Origin: an uncultured Bacilli bacterium
GTDB lineage: Bacteria; Bacillota_I; Bacilli_A; RF39; UBA660
DNA length: 11,209 nucleotides
NCBI GenBank assembly: GCA_934177545.1
Contig: CAKPPI010000029.1
Span: forward strand, 1 to 11,209
Reading direction: 5' to 3'
The notes below the pieces were generated by a model. That model saw only the letters and a list, made by a program, of their open reading frames with translations. It was not told the origin of the DNA and did not search any database. Numbering within the stretch: position 1 is the first letter of the stretch; each line of letters opens with the position of its first letter. This document shows, in pieces, positions 1 through 6,444 of the stretch. The position numbers and the translations under genes are program-made.

Positions 1-46
1 GTTTACAATAACTATTTTAAGGTATCTATCGCTTTTTGTATATATA

Positions 47-87
47 AATGGTGTCACATCAATTGTAACACTACATTATCTTTTTTT
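47..87 (+). terminator. possible intrinsic terminator of an upstream gene
   Basis: AATGGTGT (47-54) can pair with ACAC (68-71) and CATT (74-77), leaving a two-base bulge (TA). The loop is about 13 nt and seven T follow at 81-87. It would end a gene lying left of the window. The stem is weak and bulged, so the call is tentative. Confidence 0.35.
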
Positions 88-105
88 GGAGAGATGAATA
101 GTAGC

Positions 106-134
106 TTGAAAAATACTCAACTTTATGCTATTAT
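106..134 (+). promoter_or_regulatory. sigma-A promoter of the HD-yceD-rpmF operon
   Basis: TTGAAA (106-111) lies 17 bases before TATTAT (129-134), and TG at 126-127 gives an extended -10 (TGC-TATTAT). The predicted transcription start is near 141. That rules out the TTG at 143 as the start codon of the next gene and favours the ATGs at 164 or 170. Confidence 0.6.
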
Positions 135-169
135 TATAGTGCTTGAAGAAAAGAAAGTGGGTTATGGTT

Positions 170-667
170 ATGCCAAAAACTTCATATAATGATGATGAAT
201 TTAATAGACTTATTAGTCCTATTGTTCAAAATGAAGAATATCAAAAGACAAAATTTTGTACACATCATGGCTTAAATAGATATGATCATATGGTAAGAGT
301 AGCATATTACTCTTATAAGATTACTAAAATACTACATCTAAATTATAAAGAAACTACTAAAGGAGCTATACTACATGATTTTTTCTTTAATGAAGAAGAA
401 AATAATAAAGTAGTAAGATTAATAGAACATCCAGAGATAGCTTACTTGAATGCTAGTAAGTATTTTGATTTATCAAGTCTAGAAGAAGATATTATAAGAA
501 CACATATGTTTCCAATTGGAAAAAAAGTTCCTAAATATTTAGAAAGTTGGATAGTAGATTTAGTCGATGATATAGCAAGTGTTTATGAAAAAACATTTGT
601 ACTTAAAGCAAATATGAAATTAAGTTTTAACTTAATAGTGATGCTATTAGTAATGTTTAGGAGATAA
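170..667 (+). CDS. HD-domain phosphohydrolase
   Basis: This is a 165-aa member of the HD superfamily, metal-dependent hydrolases that act on phosphate esters or nucleotides. The substrate is unknown. Visible metal-ligand candidates, counted from ATG 170, are H40 in RYDH, the HD pair H69-D70 in AILHDFFF, H87 in EHP, H112 in RTHMFP, and D133 in LVD. The pattern HHG-x-x-RYDH-x-x-RVAYYSYK followed by an HDFF block is typical of a small Firmicutes HD family. The C-terminus (about 150-162) is hydrophobic and may contact the membrane. The reading frame is open from TTG 143, but the promoter places transcription start near 141. ATG 164 and ATG 170 are both possible, and I chose 170 because its distance from the weak purine-rich site AAAGTGGG is more normal. 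It is the first gene of an operon: its stop lies 3 nt before the next ATG, and AGGAGA (659-664) inside its end is the next gene's ribosome binding site. The HD assignment is firm and the function is not. Confidence 0.8.
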   Translation: MPKTSYNDDEFNRLISPIVQNEEYQKTKFCTHHGLNRYDHMVRVAYYSYKITKILHLNYKETTKGAILHDFFFNEEENNKVVRLIEHPEIAYLNASKYFDLSSLEEDIIRTHMFPIGKKVPKYLESWIVDLVDDIASVYEKTFVLKANMKLSFNLIVMLLVMFRR

Positions 668-670
668 TTT

Positions 671-1138
671 ATGGATATTAGAGAATTATTACAAGGTAAG
701 ACTGATAAATTAGAGATAAATGAAGATTTTTTCTTTACTAAAGATTGGTATCAAAATACAGATATTATAGAACTAAAAAATGTTCACTTTACTGGTAATT
801 TAAAGAGATATGTAGATGATAGCTTTTTCTTAGAAGGGGAATATAGTGGTGATATGATTTTAAAAGACTCTATCTCACTAGAAGATGTAACCTATCATTT
901 TTCTAATCATTTAGAAGAAGAAGTGACAGAAAAAGTAAAAAATATTGAAAATACTCTTGATATTCTTAGTGTTTTATGGGAAAATATAGTACTAGAGGTT
1001 CCCATTAGATTTAGTGAAGTAAGTGATTACTCTAAATATCAAGGGAACGGTTGGCATCTAGTAAGTGAAGAAGAGTATGAAAAGGAAGAGGGGAATTTCC
1101 CATTCCGTGATTTGCTAGAAGGAAAAGAAAAGGAGTGA
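671..1138 (+). CDS. yceD: DUF177 / YceD family protein (YlbN-like), large ribosomal subunit accumulation factor
   Basis: This 155-aa acidic protein matches the DUF177/YceD family. Bacterial members are nearly always encoded directly upstream of rpmF, and in E. coli and plants they are linked to 23S rRNA and large-subunit accumulation. B. subtilis calls its copy YlbN. Support comes from the central VLEVPIRFSE segment (about 108-116), the G-x-GW-x-LVSEEEYE block (about 125-137), a terminal PFRDLLEG, and the position just before L32. The cysteine-containing segment seen in many relatives reads YHFSNHLEEE here (about 75-84), so no cysteine is kept. Its TGA stop (1136-1138) overlaps the ribosome binding site of rpmF (AGGAG, 1131-1135), so the two genes are probably translationally coupled. 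ATG 671 has AGGAGA six bases upstream. Confidence 0.8.
   Translation: MDIRELLQGKTDKLEINEDFFFTKDWYQNTDIIELKNVHFTGNLKRYVDDSFFLEGEYSGDMILKDSISLEDVTYHFSNHLEEEVTEKVKNIENTLDILSVLWENIVLEVPIRFSEVSDYSKYQGNGWHLVSEEEYEKEEGNFPFRDLLEGKEKE
1131..1135 (+). promoter_or_regulatory. ribosome binding site fixing the rpmF start
   Basis: AGGAG lies 8 nt before ATG 1144. An in-frame GTG at 1135 is part of this site and so cannot be the start. The codon where a normal L32 would begin (1168-1170) is TTT, not a start codon. ATG 1144 is therefore the only well-supported start. Confidence 0.8.
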
Positions 1139-1143
1139 AGAAG

Positions 1144-1359
1144 ATGTTAAAATTAGATATTCAATTATTTGCTGTACCTTTCAGAAAGGTATCAAAAACA
1201 CGTAAGAGAATGCGTAGAAGTCACAATGCTTTAACAATGCCAGGAATGGTAGCTTGTAAAGAATGTGGGGAAATGATTAAACCTCACCGTGCATGTCCTA
1301 AGTGTGGTAGCTATAAAGGTAAAACTGTAGTTGCTAAAAAAGAATCAACTGAAGAATAA
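1144..1359 (+). CDS. rpmF: 50S ribosomal protein bL32 with a bL27-like cleavable N-terminal extension
   Basis: This 71-aa protein is bL32, a component of the large ribosomal subunit. Residues 10-27 (AVPFRKVSKTRKRMRRSH) are the conserved L32 start. The zinc-finger cysteines are present as two C-x2-C pairs, C38/C41 and C51/C54. The unusual part is the N-terminus. Typical L32 starts MAVPFR and matures to AVPFR. Here residues 1-9 are MLKLDIQLF, followed directly by A10-VPFRK. The segment MLKLDIQLFA closely matches the start of Firmicutes bL27 (MLKLNLQFFA in S. aureus, MLRLDLQFFA in B. subtilis), which the cysteine protease Prp cuts after F9. Length and cut position agree exactly, so L32 is inferred to be made as a Prp-processed precursor. 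The gene begins 5 nt after the yceD stop and is followed by a terminator that overlaps its own stop codon. Confidence 0.93.
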   Translation: MLKLDIQLFAVPFRKVSKTRKRMRRSHNALTMPGMVACKECGEMIKPHRACPKCGSYKGKTVVAKKESTEE

Positions 1360-1384
1360 GATCATGGTTAAGTGATCTTTTTTT
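1358..1384 (+). terminator. intrinsic terminator after rpmF
   Basis: AAGATCA (1358-1364) pairs with TGATCTT (1373-1379) across an 8-nt loop. The T run 1378-1384 follows. It ends the HD-yceD-rpmF operon. Confidence 0.8.
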
Positions 1385-1393
1385 GTAATATTA

Positions 1394-1423
1394 TTTACTT
1401 TACTTATTAATTTATGATAGTAT
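1394..1423 (+). promoter_or_regulatory. probable promoter of the lipoprotein gene
   Basis: TTTACT (1394-1399) is followed after 18 bases by TAGTAT (1418-1423), with an extended -10 (TGA at 1415-1417). Transcription would begin near 1430, downstream of an in-frame TTG at 1425. This supports ATG 1449 as the translation start. Confidence 0.45.
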
Positions 1424-1448
1424 ATTGGTGAATGGAGGCAAGGTAAGT

Positions 1449-1991
1449 ATGAATAAGAAAGAGTTAATTAAAATGAAAAAAAGTCTATTAGCTTTAGGAA
1501 TGGCTGGTGTTATATTAGGGACTAGTGGTTGTGGTAATAATGACAATAATGAAATAACTAGGGAAGAAGTTCCTTCAGAATATTATAATTTTGATAAATA
1601 CTGTAAATATGTAATTAAAGATGGCGAAGCTTTACAACTATATAATAGTCAAAATATAATGTTATTTTATAATAAAGAAACTTATGATGTTAAAGAGTAT
1701 ATATACAATAGGGAAAAGGGCTTTTTAGGAACTGCATCAGAACTATATGATTTGGTAACAGAAGAGATGTTAGAGTATTCCGATGGTATAGCAATTGGCT
1801 ATAATGATGATAATGATTTTCTTAAAGATTTGATAGATAACAATTATCAAGTGTGGCTTCCTGATGCTGGGAACTATATAGAAGGATATGAAGTAAAAGA
1901 TTTTTATTCATTAGAAGAAATAAAGAAACTAGAACCACAAATAGAAACTGGTTTGCGAGCTATTAATAAGATTAAAGTAAAAACAAAATAA
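1449..1991 (+). CDS. predicted lipoprotein of unknown function
   Basis: I do not recognise this 180-aa protein. Counted from ATG 1449 it has a lysine-rich N-terminus (KKELIKMKK), a hydrophobic core (about 12-24) and a lipobox-like TSGC with C28 as the likely lipidated cysteine. An Asn/Asp-rich linker (GNNDNN) follows, which is typical of lipoproteins moving to the outer membrane face. The mature part is acidic and rich in Tyr and Glu, with one further cysteine (C52) and no catalytic motif I can name. Thr at the -3 position is not the favoured lipobox residue, so lipidation is probable but not certain. GGAGG (1434-1438) lies 10 nt before ATG 1449. ATG 1473 (MKKSLLAL) would also give a good signal peptide but has a poorer ribosome binding site. 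The gene has its own promoter and converges on the transglutaminase-like gene, sharing a terminator with it. Confidence 0.7.
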   Translation: MNKKELIKMKKSLLALGMAGVILGTSGCGNNDNNEITREEVPSEYYNFDKYCKYVIKDGEALQLYNSQNIMLFYNKETYDVKEYIYNREKGFLGTASELYDLVTEEMLEYSDGIAIGYNDDNDFLKDLIDNNYQVWLPDAGNYIEGYEVKDFYSLEEIKKLEPQIETGLRAINKIKVKTK

Positions 1992-2017
1992 ACGTAACTA
2001 TCTGCTACGTTTATTTT
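1985..2017. terminator. bidirectional terminator between convergent genes
   Basis: AAAATAAACGTA (1985-1996) pairs perfectly with TACGTTTATTTT (2006-2017) around a 9-nt loop. It gives a 12-bp stem with A-rich and T-rich flanks usable on both strands. It serves the lipoprotein gene on the plus strand and the transglutaminase-like gene on the minus strand, and it starts just inside the lipoprotein stop codon. Confidence 0.85.
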
Positions 2018-2025
2018 ATTATTAA

Positions 2026-2925
2026 CTACTTAAATTCTTGATAAATGTTTGTATCAAATTGATGTTGATCATTACCGGTGGCTAATAGTTTAGAGTTATC
2101 TACTAAGAAATAAGTATATTCTAAGATATCTTGATTGTTAGAAGTTATAGGATCATCCCAGGTGAGATCTAAGTGAAACCAGTTATTGCCTAGATTAACA
2201 CCATTCCAAACATGTTTATCATTAGATATTTTGTAACTTTTAATTTTTAAATCTTCTAAAAATAATTCCATTGCATCCGTATATCCACCACAGAGACTAT
2301 ATCCTTGCAATAGTGGGCCATATGCTATATCAGATTGATAGTTAATAATGTTGTTATCACTTCTATCTTTATCATATTTACTATGTTCTATTATGTAATT
2401 ATGTGCAAATTTTATTTTTTCATCTAAGCTCATTGTATCATTCCATATTTGACTTTCTATTTCTCTAACTTTATTTAACACAAGAGTCTTAACATTATCA
2501 TTATAATTATGTTCAATATCAATAGTAACTTTTCTAGCTTCATCATAATTAGTAGTTATTCTTTTGAAACTGTTGAAAGGATGAACAAAGTTGTTGATAG
2601 TAGATAAAGTTTTTTGATCATCTGCTAAAGCTTTAACATTATCTAAACAACTAGTATCTTTCTTACAATAAAAAGTAAAACTTTCTACTCCGGAGTTTAA
2701 GACTGTATAATATAAGTTTCTAACATCTTCTTCTGTTTCTGGTGAGAAGTTATTAGTTAATGCTACATAAGAAAAACTATAATCTCTTGTATAGTCATTA
2801 GATTCTGTTAAAGTAACCTCTTCTCTTACAAAATTCTCTTCATAAAACTCATATATATCATCTTGATAAATATAACTACCTATAAAAAGACCTAAAAGTA
2901 TAATTAGTACAATAAATTTTTTCAT
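2026..2925 (-). CDS. membrane-anchored transglutaminase-like cysteine protein
   Basis: This 299-aa protein has an N-terminal hydrophobic segment (about 4-18, FIVLIILLGLFIGSY) after two lysines, acting as a membrane anchor or uncleaved signal. The rest would lie outside the cell. The C-terminal half carries a transglutaminase-core pattern. C212 lies in YSLCGGYTDAMELFLED, H238 in DKHVWNGV, and D253 in NWFHLDLTWDDP, giving the Cys-His-Asp triad of this superfamily. Members are cross-linking enzymes or, more often in bacteria, proteases or peptidoglycan-associated hydrolases. The actual substrate cannot be read from the sequence. Two further cysteines (C87, C93) could form a disulfide. The frame also has an ATG at 2931, but that codon abuts the ribosome binding site. 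ATG 2925 lies 6 nt after AAAGGAG and is preferred. I found a shared terminator downstream but no convincing promoter upstream. Confidence 0.8.
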   Translation of the reverse strand: MKKFIVLIILLGLFIGSYIYQDDIYEFYEENFVREEVTLTESNDYTRDYSFSYVALTNNFSPETEEDVRNLYYTVLNSGVESFTFYCKKDTSCLDNVKALADDQKTLSTINNFVHPFNSFKRITTNYDEARKVTIDIEHNYNDNVKTLVLNKVREIESQIWNDTMSLDEKIKFAHNYIIEHSKYDKDRSDNNIINYQSDIAYGPLLQGYSLCGGYTDAMELFLEDLKIKSYKISNDKHVWNGVNLGNNWFHLDLTWDDPITSNNQDILEYTYFLVDNSKLLATGNDQHQFDTNIYQEFK

Positions 2926-2931
2926 TGGCAT

Positions 2932-2938
2932 CTCCTTT
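2932..2938 (-). promoter_or_regulatory. ribosome binding site of the transglutaminase-like gene
   Basis: On the minus strand, AAAGGAG is followed by ATGCCA and then ATGAAA. Spacing is 0 nt to the first ATG (2931) and 6 nt to the second (2925). This favours the shorter protein beginning MKKF. Confidence 0.6.
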
Positions 2939-3001
2939 TAATTAATTTTAACAATTATGTTATTTTCTGTCTATAATAAGTTAAAAAAGTTTAAGAAACG
3001 T

Positions 3002-3030
3002 TTGCACTAATGCTTTATTTTTGATAAAAT
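3002..3030 (+). promoter_or_regulatory. sigma-A promoter of the parE operon
   Basis: TTGCAC (3002-3007) lies 17 bases before TAAAAT (3025-3030), and TGA at 3022-3024 makes an extended -10. The start of transcription should be near 3037. That leaves an untranslated leader of about 60 nt before parE. Confidence 0.65.
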
Positions 3031-3059
3031 TAATACGAAAGAATTAAAGGGAACGAGAG

Positions 3060-3080
3060 ATGAGATGCTCTTTTTTTTAG
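3060..3080 (+). other. candidate six-codon upstream ORF in the parE leader
   Basis: ATG AGA TGC TCT TTT TTT TAG encodes MRCSFF. A short GAGAG/CTCTT pairing just before and inside it is followed by eight T (3071-3078), resembling a weak terminator. Its own ribosome binding site is poor (AAAGGG, about 9 nt upstream). It may be chance in AT-rich DNA. Confidence 0.2.
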
Positions 3081-3098
3081 TAAGTAGGAGGAAAGTTT

Positions 3099-5000
3099 AT
3101 GGCAACAATATATAATGATGACTCGATAAAAATACTAGAAGGATTAGAAGCGGTTCGTAAAAGACCTGGTATGTATATTGGATCGACTGATAAAAAAGGA
3201 CTTCACCATCTAGTATGGGAAATAGTTGATAACTCAATAGATGAAGCGATTAATGGTTATGGTAAGAAGATAGTAATAACTATTCATGAAGATAAGAGTA
3301 TTAGTGTTAAAGATGAAGGACGTGGTGTACCAGTTGGAATGCACTCATCAGGAAAACCTACTCCGGAAGTTATTTACACTGTTTTACATGCTGGTGGTAA
3401 GTTTGAAGAGTCTGGTTATAAAGTATCAGGAGGACTTCATGGTGTTGGTGGAAGTGTTGTTAATGCTTTATCTAAATGGATGGAAGTTACTATTGAACGT
3501 GATAAAGGTGTTTACTTTATTAGATTTGAAGATGGGGGAAAAGTATCAGAGCCGTTAAAAAAGATAGGTACTAGTAATAAGACAGGTACTATGGTTAGAT
3601 TTTTACCAGATGATACAATTTTTTCAACTATAAACTTCTCCTTTACTACTATATGTGAAAGAATGCAAGAATCTGCTTTCCTTTTAAAAGGATTAACAAT
3701 AGAGGTTAATGACTTAGAAGATGATCGACATGCTACTTTTCATTATGAAAAAGGATTAGAAGAGTTTGTTGATTATCTGAATGAAGGTAAATCAACTCTT
3801 CATAAAACACTAGTTTTTGAAGGTATTAAAGACAAAATGGAAATAGATATTGCTATGCAGTATACGGATACTTATCAAGAAAACATTGTCTCTTTTGTTA
3901 ACAATGTAAAAACTAGTGATGGTGGTAGTCACGAAGTTGGGTTTAAGACAGCTTTAACTCGTGTCTTTAATGACTATGCTAGAAATAATGGTTTTATCAA
4001 AGGAAAAGAAAAAGCCTTTGAAGGAAGTGATGTAAGAGAAGGACTTACTGCTATTATCAGTTTGAAAATACCAGAAGAACTATTACAGTTTGAAGGACAA
4101 ACTAAAGGAAAACTAGGAACTCCTCAAGCAAGAACGGCCGTAGATGCTTTAGTTACTGAGAAATTACAGTTCTTCCTAGAAGAAAATAAAATGGTAGCTA
4201 CTGATATAATTAATAAATCCTTAAAGAGTAAAACAGCAAGAGAAGCAGCTAGAAAAGCAAGAGAAGAAGCAAGAAAAGGTAAAAATAAAGTATCTAAAGA
4301 ACGAGCATTATCAGGTAAGCTTTCTCCAGCCCAGAGTAGAGATAAGACTAAAAAAGAATTATTCTTAGTAGAAGGAGATTCAGCAGGAGGTAGTGCTAAA
4401 CAAGGAAGAGATAGACGTTATCAAGCAATTTTACCTTTACGTGGAAAAGTTTTAAATACGGAAAAGACTAAAGAGAGTGATATTTTAAAGAATGAAGAGA
4501 TAAATACCATGATTTATACTATTGGTGCTGGATATGGTTCTAACTTCGATATAAACGATTGTGAATATAATAAAGTAATAATCATGAGTGATGCTGATGA
4601 AGATGGTGGTCATATTCAGTGTTTATTACTAACATTCTTCTATCGTTATATGAAACCGTTAATAGAAGACGGTAGACTTTATGTCGCTTTGCCACCACTA
4701 TTCAAGATTCAAAGTGGTAAAAATATCGAATATGCTTATACAATTCAAGAAATGCAAGAAAAAACCAAAGATAGGAAATGTGAAGTCCAAAGATATAAAG
4801 GACTAGGTGAAATGAATGCTGATCAGTTATGTGAAACTACAATGAAACCTGGTACTAGAACTTTAATTAGAGTAAAAATAGAAGATGCTCAATTAGCAGA
4901 AAAACGGGTATCAATATTAATGGGAGACGATGTACCACCTCGTAAAGAGTGGATTGAAGAAAATGTTGAATTCTCCTTAGAAGATGATTATAAGATTTAG
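3099..5000 (+). CDS. parE: topoisomerase IV subunit B
   Basis: This is the ATPase subunit of topoisomerase IV, which pairs with ParC to unlink daughter chromosomes. At 633 aa it has the normal length. The GHKL ATP-binding fold shows the N-box EIVDNSIDEA (41-50), DEGRGVPVG (72-80) and the GGLHGVGGS glycine loop (111-119). QTKGKLG (about 334-340) carries the ATP-sensing lysine of the transducer. The TOPRIM domain has E425 in VEGDSAGGSAKQGRDRR and D498/D500/D502 in SDADEDGGHIQ. The choice of ParE over GyrB rests on GKPTPEVIYTVLHAGGKF (85-102), GQTKGKLGTPQAR, and the parC gene downstream. A small oddity is DGGH where most relatives read DGAH after the aspartates. AGGAGG (3086-3091) sits 7 nt before ATG. 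It is the first gene of a three-gene operon. Confidence 0.95.
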   Translation: MATIYNDDSIKILEGLEAVRKRPGMYIGSTDKKGLHHLVWEIVDNSIDEAINGYGKKIVITIHEDKSISVKDEGRGVPVGMHSSGKPTPEVIYTVLHAGGKFEESGYKVSGGLHGVGGSVVNALSKWMEVTIERDKGVYFIRFEDGGKVSEPLKKIGTSNKTGTMVRFLPDDTIFSTINFSFTTICERMQESAFLLKGLTIEVNDLEDDRHATFHYEKGLEEFVDYLNEGKSTLHKTLVFEGIKDKMEIDIAMQYTDTYQENIVSFVNNVKTSDGGSHEVGFKTALTRVFNDYARNNGFIKGKEKAFEGSDVREGLTAIISLKIPEELLQFEGQTKGKLGTPQARTAVDALVTEKLQFFLEENKMVATDIINKSLKSKTAREAARKAREEARKGKNKVSKERALSGKLSPAQSRDKTKKELFLVEGDSAGGSAKQGRDRRYQAILPLRGKVLNTEKTKESDILKNEEINTMIYTIGAGYGSNFDINDCEYNKVIIMSDADEDGGHIQCLLLTFFYRYMKPLIEDGRLYVALPPLFKIQSGKNIEYAYTIQEMQEKTKDRKCEVQRYKGLGEMNADQLCETTMKPGTRTLIRVKIEDAQLAEKRVSILMGDDVPPRKEWIEENVEFSLEDDYKI

Positions 5001-5005
5001 GTGAT
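4998..5005 (+). promoter_or_regulatory. stop codon fused to ribosome binding site (parE to 474-aa gene)
   Basis: TAGGTGAT contains the parE stop (TAG) and AGGTGAT, which is fully complementary to the 16S rRNA tail sequence AUCACCU. ATG 5011 follows after 5 nt. A ribosome ending parE would sit on the next start region, so coupling is likely. Confidence 0.6.
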
Positions 5006-5010
5006 TAATA

Positions 5011-6435
5011 ATGTATGATAGTGGCGAAGAATTTTTAAATGAACTATATAAAGATTTACATATATCAGATATAGTTATGCATACAGCAGATAAAAGTGAT
5101 AGTCCAACTACTAAAATAAATAAATACTTAGCTCGTCTTGATAGAGTAGTTAATAAAGCTCATTTGAAAGAACATGACTGGAACTTATTTAAAAGCATAT
5201 GTCATAGTAAGTATGTCATCAAAGAAGAAGATATTAAAGAAGATTATATTGCTAAAAAGATTTCTTCCACTACTTCTCGTGATAAAGTAATATATAACAC
5301 AATAACAGCTAGTAAAGATTCACTTGATACTTGGATAGATTTTCTTGGTAGTTTAGAAGATGAAGAAATGTGGGTTAAGTTATGGATATTTAAAGGAATT
5401 ACTTCGATGGGTAACTATAACGATGATAGAAAAGCTTTTTCAAGAAGAACAAAGCATACAACTAGTCCTTTTCCGATGTTTGATCCGGTAATAACACTAG
5501 ATGTAATTGATAAAGTAAAAACACTTATTAAGACAAATGATCAAGAACTTATAAATGATGCTATTACAAGTGAAAGTTTTGCTAGACTTTATGCTTACTA
5601 CTTTTCAATGAAAAGAGAAGAAATACTTAAAAGAAGTAAGACTGCTAATGGTGAGTGGATTCACTATGAAGGTGTAAGTGATAGAATAAGATTACGAAGT
5701 GATATCATTGGAAAGGGTACTTTATGGTGTATTGAAAATAGAAAAGATGCTAAAGAAATATTAGAAAATGGTGTTATTGATATTTATTATTCTTATGATG
5801 AAGAGAAAAAACCAACTATTCCCAGATTAGCTATTGTTAGTAGTAATAAAAATATTAAAGAAGTAAGAGGAATAGGACATAGTCAAAATATTGAATCATT
5901 TATGGAAGATATATTAGAACGTAAACTACTTAGCTATAATTATAATGAAAAAGTAAATAGAACTTTAACTAATGCTAGACGACTAACTTACTTGACGGAG
6001 AAAGAAAACTATAGTAAAAGTGATATAGAGTTTCTTTATGAGATAAAAGAAAAGATTGGTTTCTTTGGCTATGCTAGGGATAGCCGAATTGAACAGTTAA
6101 AAGCTAAGAGAAATATGCAAAAAGATTTAGCTTACTATTTTGATTGTCAAGAAGAAGAAGTAGCAATTACGGAAGAGGGTATTAAAGATAATACTATTTG
6201 TTACTATGGTGATATTAGTGAAACTAATGAAGAACTTAACATTTCTCTTCCTAGGTACGTAGTAGGAGATGTAAGATGTCCTAATTTAGTATCAACTAAA
6301 GGCTTAGAAAGATTAGAAGTAGTAACTAATGATTTATCTTTACCTAAAATAGATAGTAAATTAGCATCATTAAAAGAAGTATGGGGTTATGATACAGCAG
6401 GTATTTTAGATAAGAAACAAGATAAGAAGATGTAG
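5011..6435 (+). CDS. conserved hypothetical protein inside the topoisomerase IV operon
   Basis: This 474-aa soluble, probably cytoplasmic protein does not belong to the topoisomerase family. The N-terminal half (1-210) is helical and charged. A distinctive middle block follows. It has GKGTLWC (234-240), then IDIYYSYDEE (256-265), TIPRLAI (269-275) and EVRGIGHSQNIE (284-295). The order 'small-residue W-C, short gap, Y-Y-x-Y-D, IPR-x-AI, E-x-RGI-x-x-x-QN' resembles uncharacterised proteins I recall from Patescibacteria and phages. It loosely recalls PcfJ-like proteins. FLYEIKEKIGFFGYARDSRIE (341-361) fits the same memory. The end (about 404-457) reads like degenerate leucine-rich repeats (ISLPRYVVGDV, LVSTKGLERLEVV). 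No enzyme signature is visible. It starts 10 nt after parE and ends 9 nt before parC, with matching TAGGTGAT junctions, so it is co-expressed with both subunits. Base composition looks like its neighbours, which gives no sign of recent transfer. Confidence 0.75.
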   Translation: MYDSGEEFLNELYKDLHISDIVMHTADKSDSPTTKINKYLARLDRVVNKAHLKEHDWNLFKSICHSKYVIKEEDIKEDYIAKKISSTTSRDKVIYNTITASKDSLDTWIDFLGSLEDEEMWVKLWIFKGITSMGNYNDDRKAFSRRTKHTTSPFPMFDPVITLDVIDKVKTLIKTNDQELINDAITSESFARLYAYYFSMKREEILKRSKTANGEWIHYEGVSDRIRLRSDIIGKGTLWCIENRKDAKEILENGVIDIYYSYDEEKKPTIPRLAIVSSNKNIKEVRGIGHSQNIESFMEDILERKLLSYNYNEKVNRTLTNARRLTYLTEKENYSKSDIEFLYEIKEKIGFFGYARDSRIEQLKAKRNMQKDLAYYFDCQEEEVAITEEGIKDNTICYYGDISETNEELNISLPRYVVGDVRCPNLVSTKGLERLEVVTNDLSLPKIDSKLASLKEVWGYDTAGILDKKQDKKM

Positions 6436-6440
6436 GTGAT
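6433..6440 (+). promoter_or_regulatory. stop codon fused to ribosome binding site (474-aa gene to parC)
   Basis: The same TAGGTGAT octamer occurs here as at 4998-5005. TAG is the stop of the upstream gene and AGGTGAT the ribosome binding site, 4 nt before ATG 6445. The repeat suggests selected translational coupling or shared junction ancestry. Confidence 0.6.
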
Positions 6441-6444
6441 ATAA

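Noticed and set aside
1..97. Open frame from base 2 to a TGA at 95-97 (hydrophobic residues, including TITILRYLSLFVYI), possibly the tail of an upstream membrane protein.
   Set aside because: Another frame is also open through here, the stretch is very AT-rich, and a terminator-like hairpin and T run fall inside it. It is too short to call.
1135..1143. GTG at 1135 as the L32 start.
   Set aside because: It overlaps the ribosome binding site and the upstream stop codon. ATG 1144 is correctly spaced.
3286..3558. A 90-codon open frame inside parE.
   Set aside because: It lies in a shifted frame of a strongly conserved gene, has no ribosome binding site, and resembles no protein.
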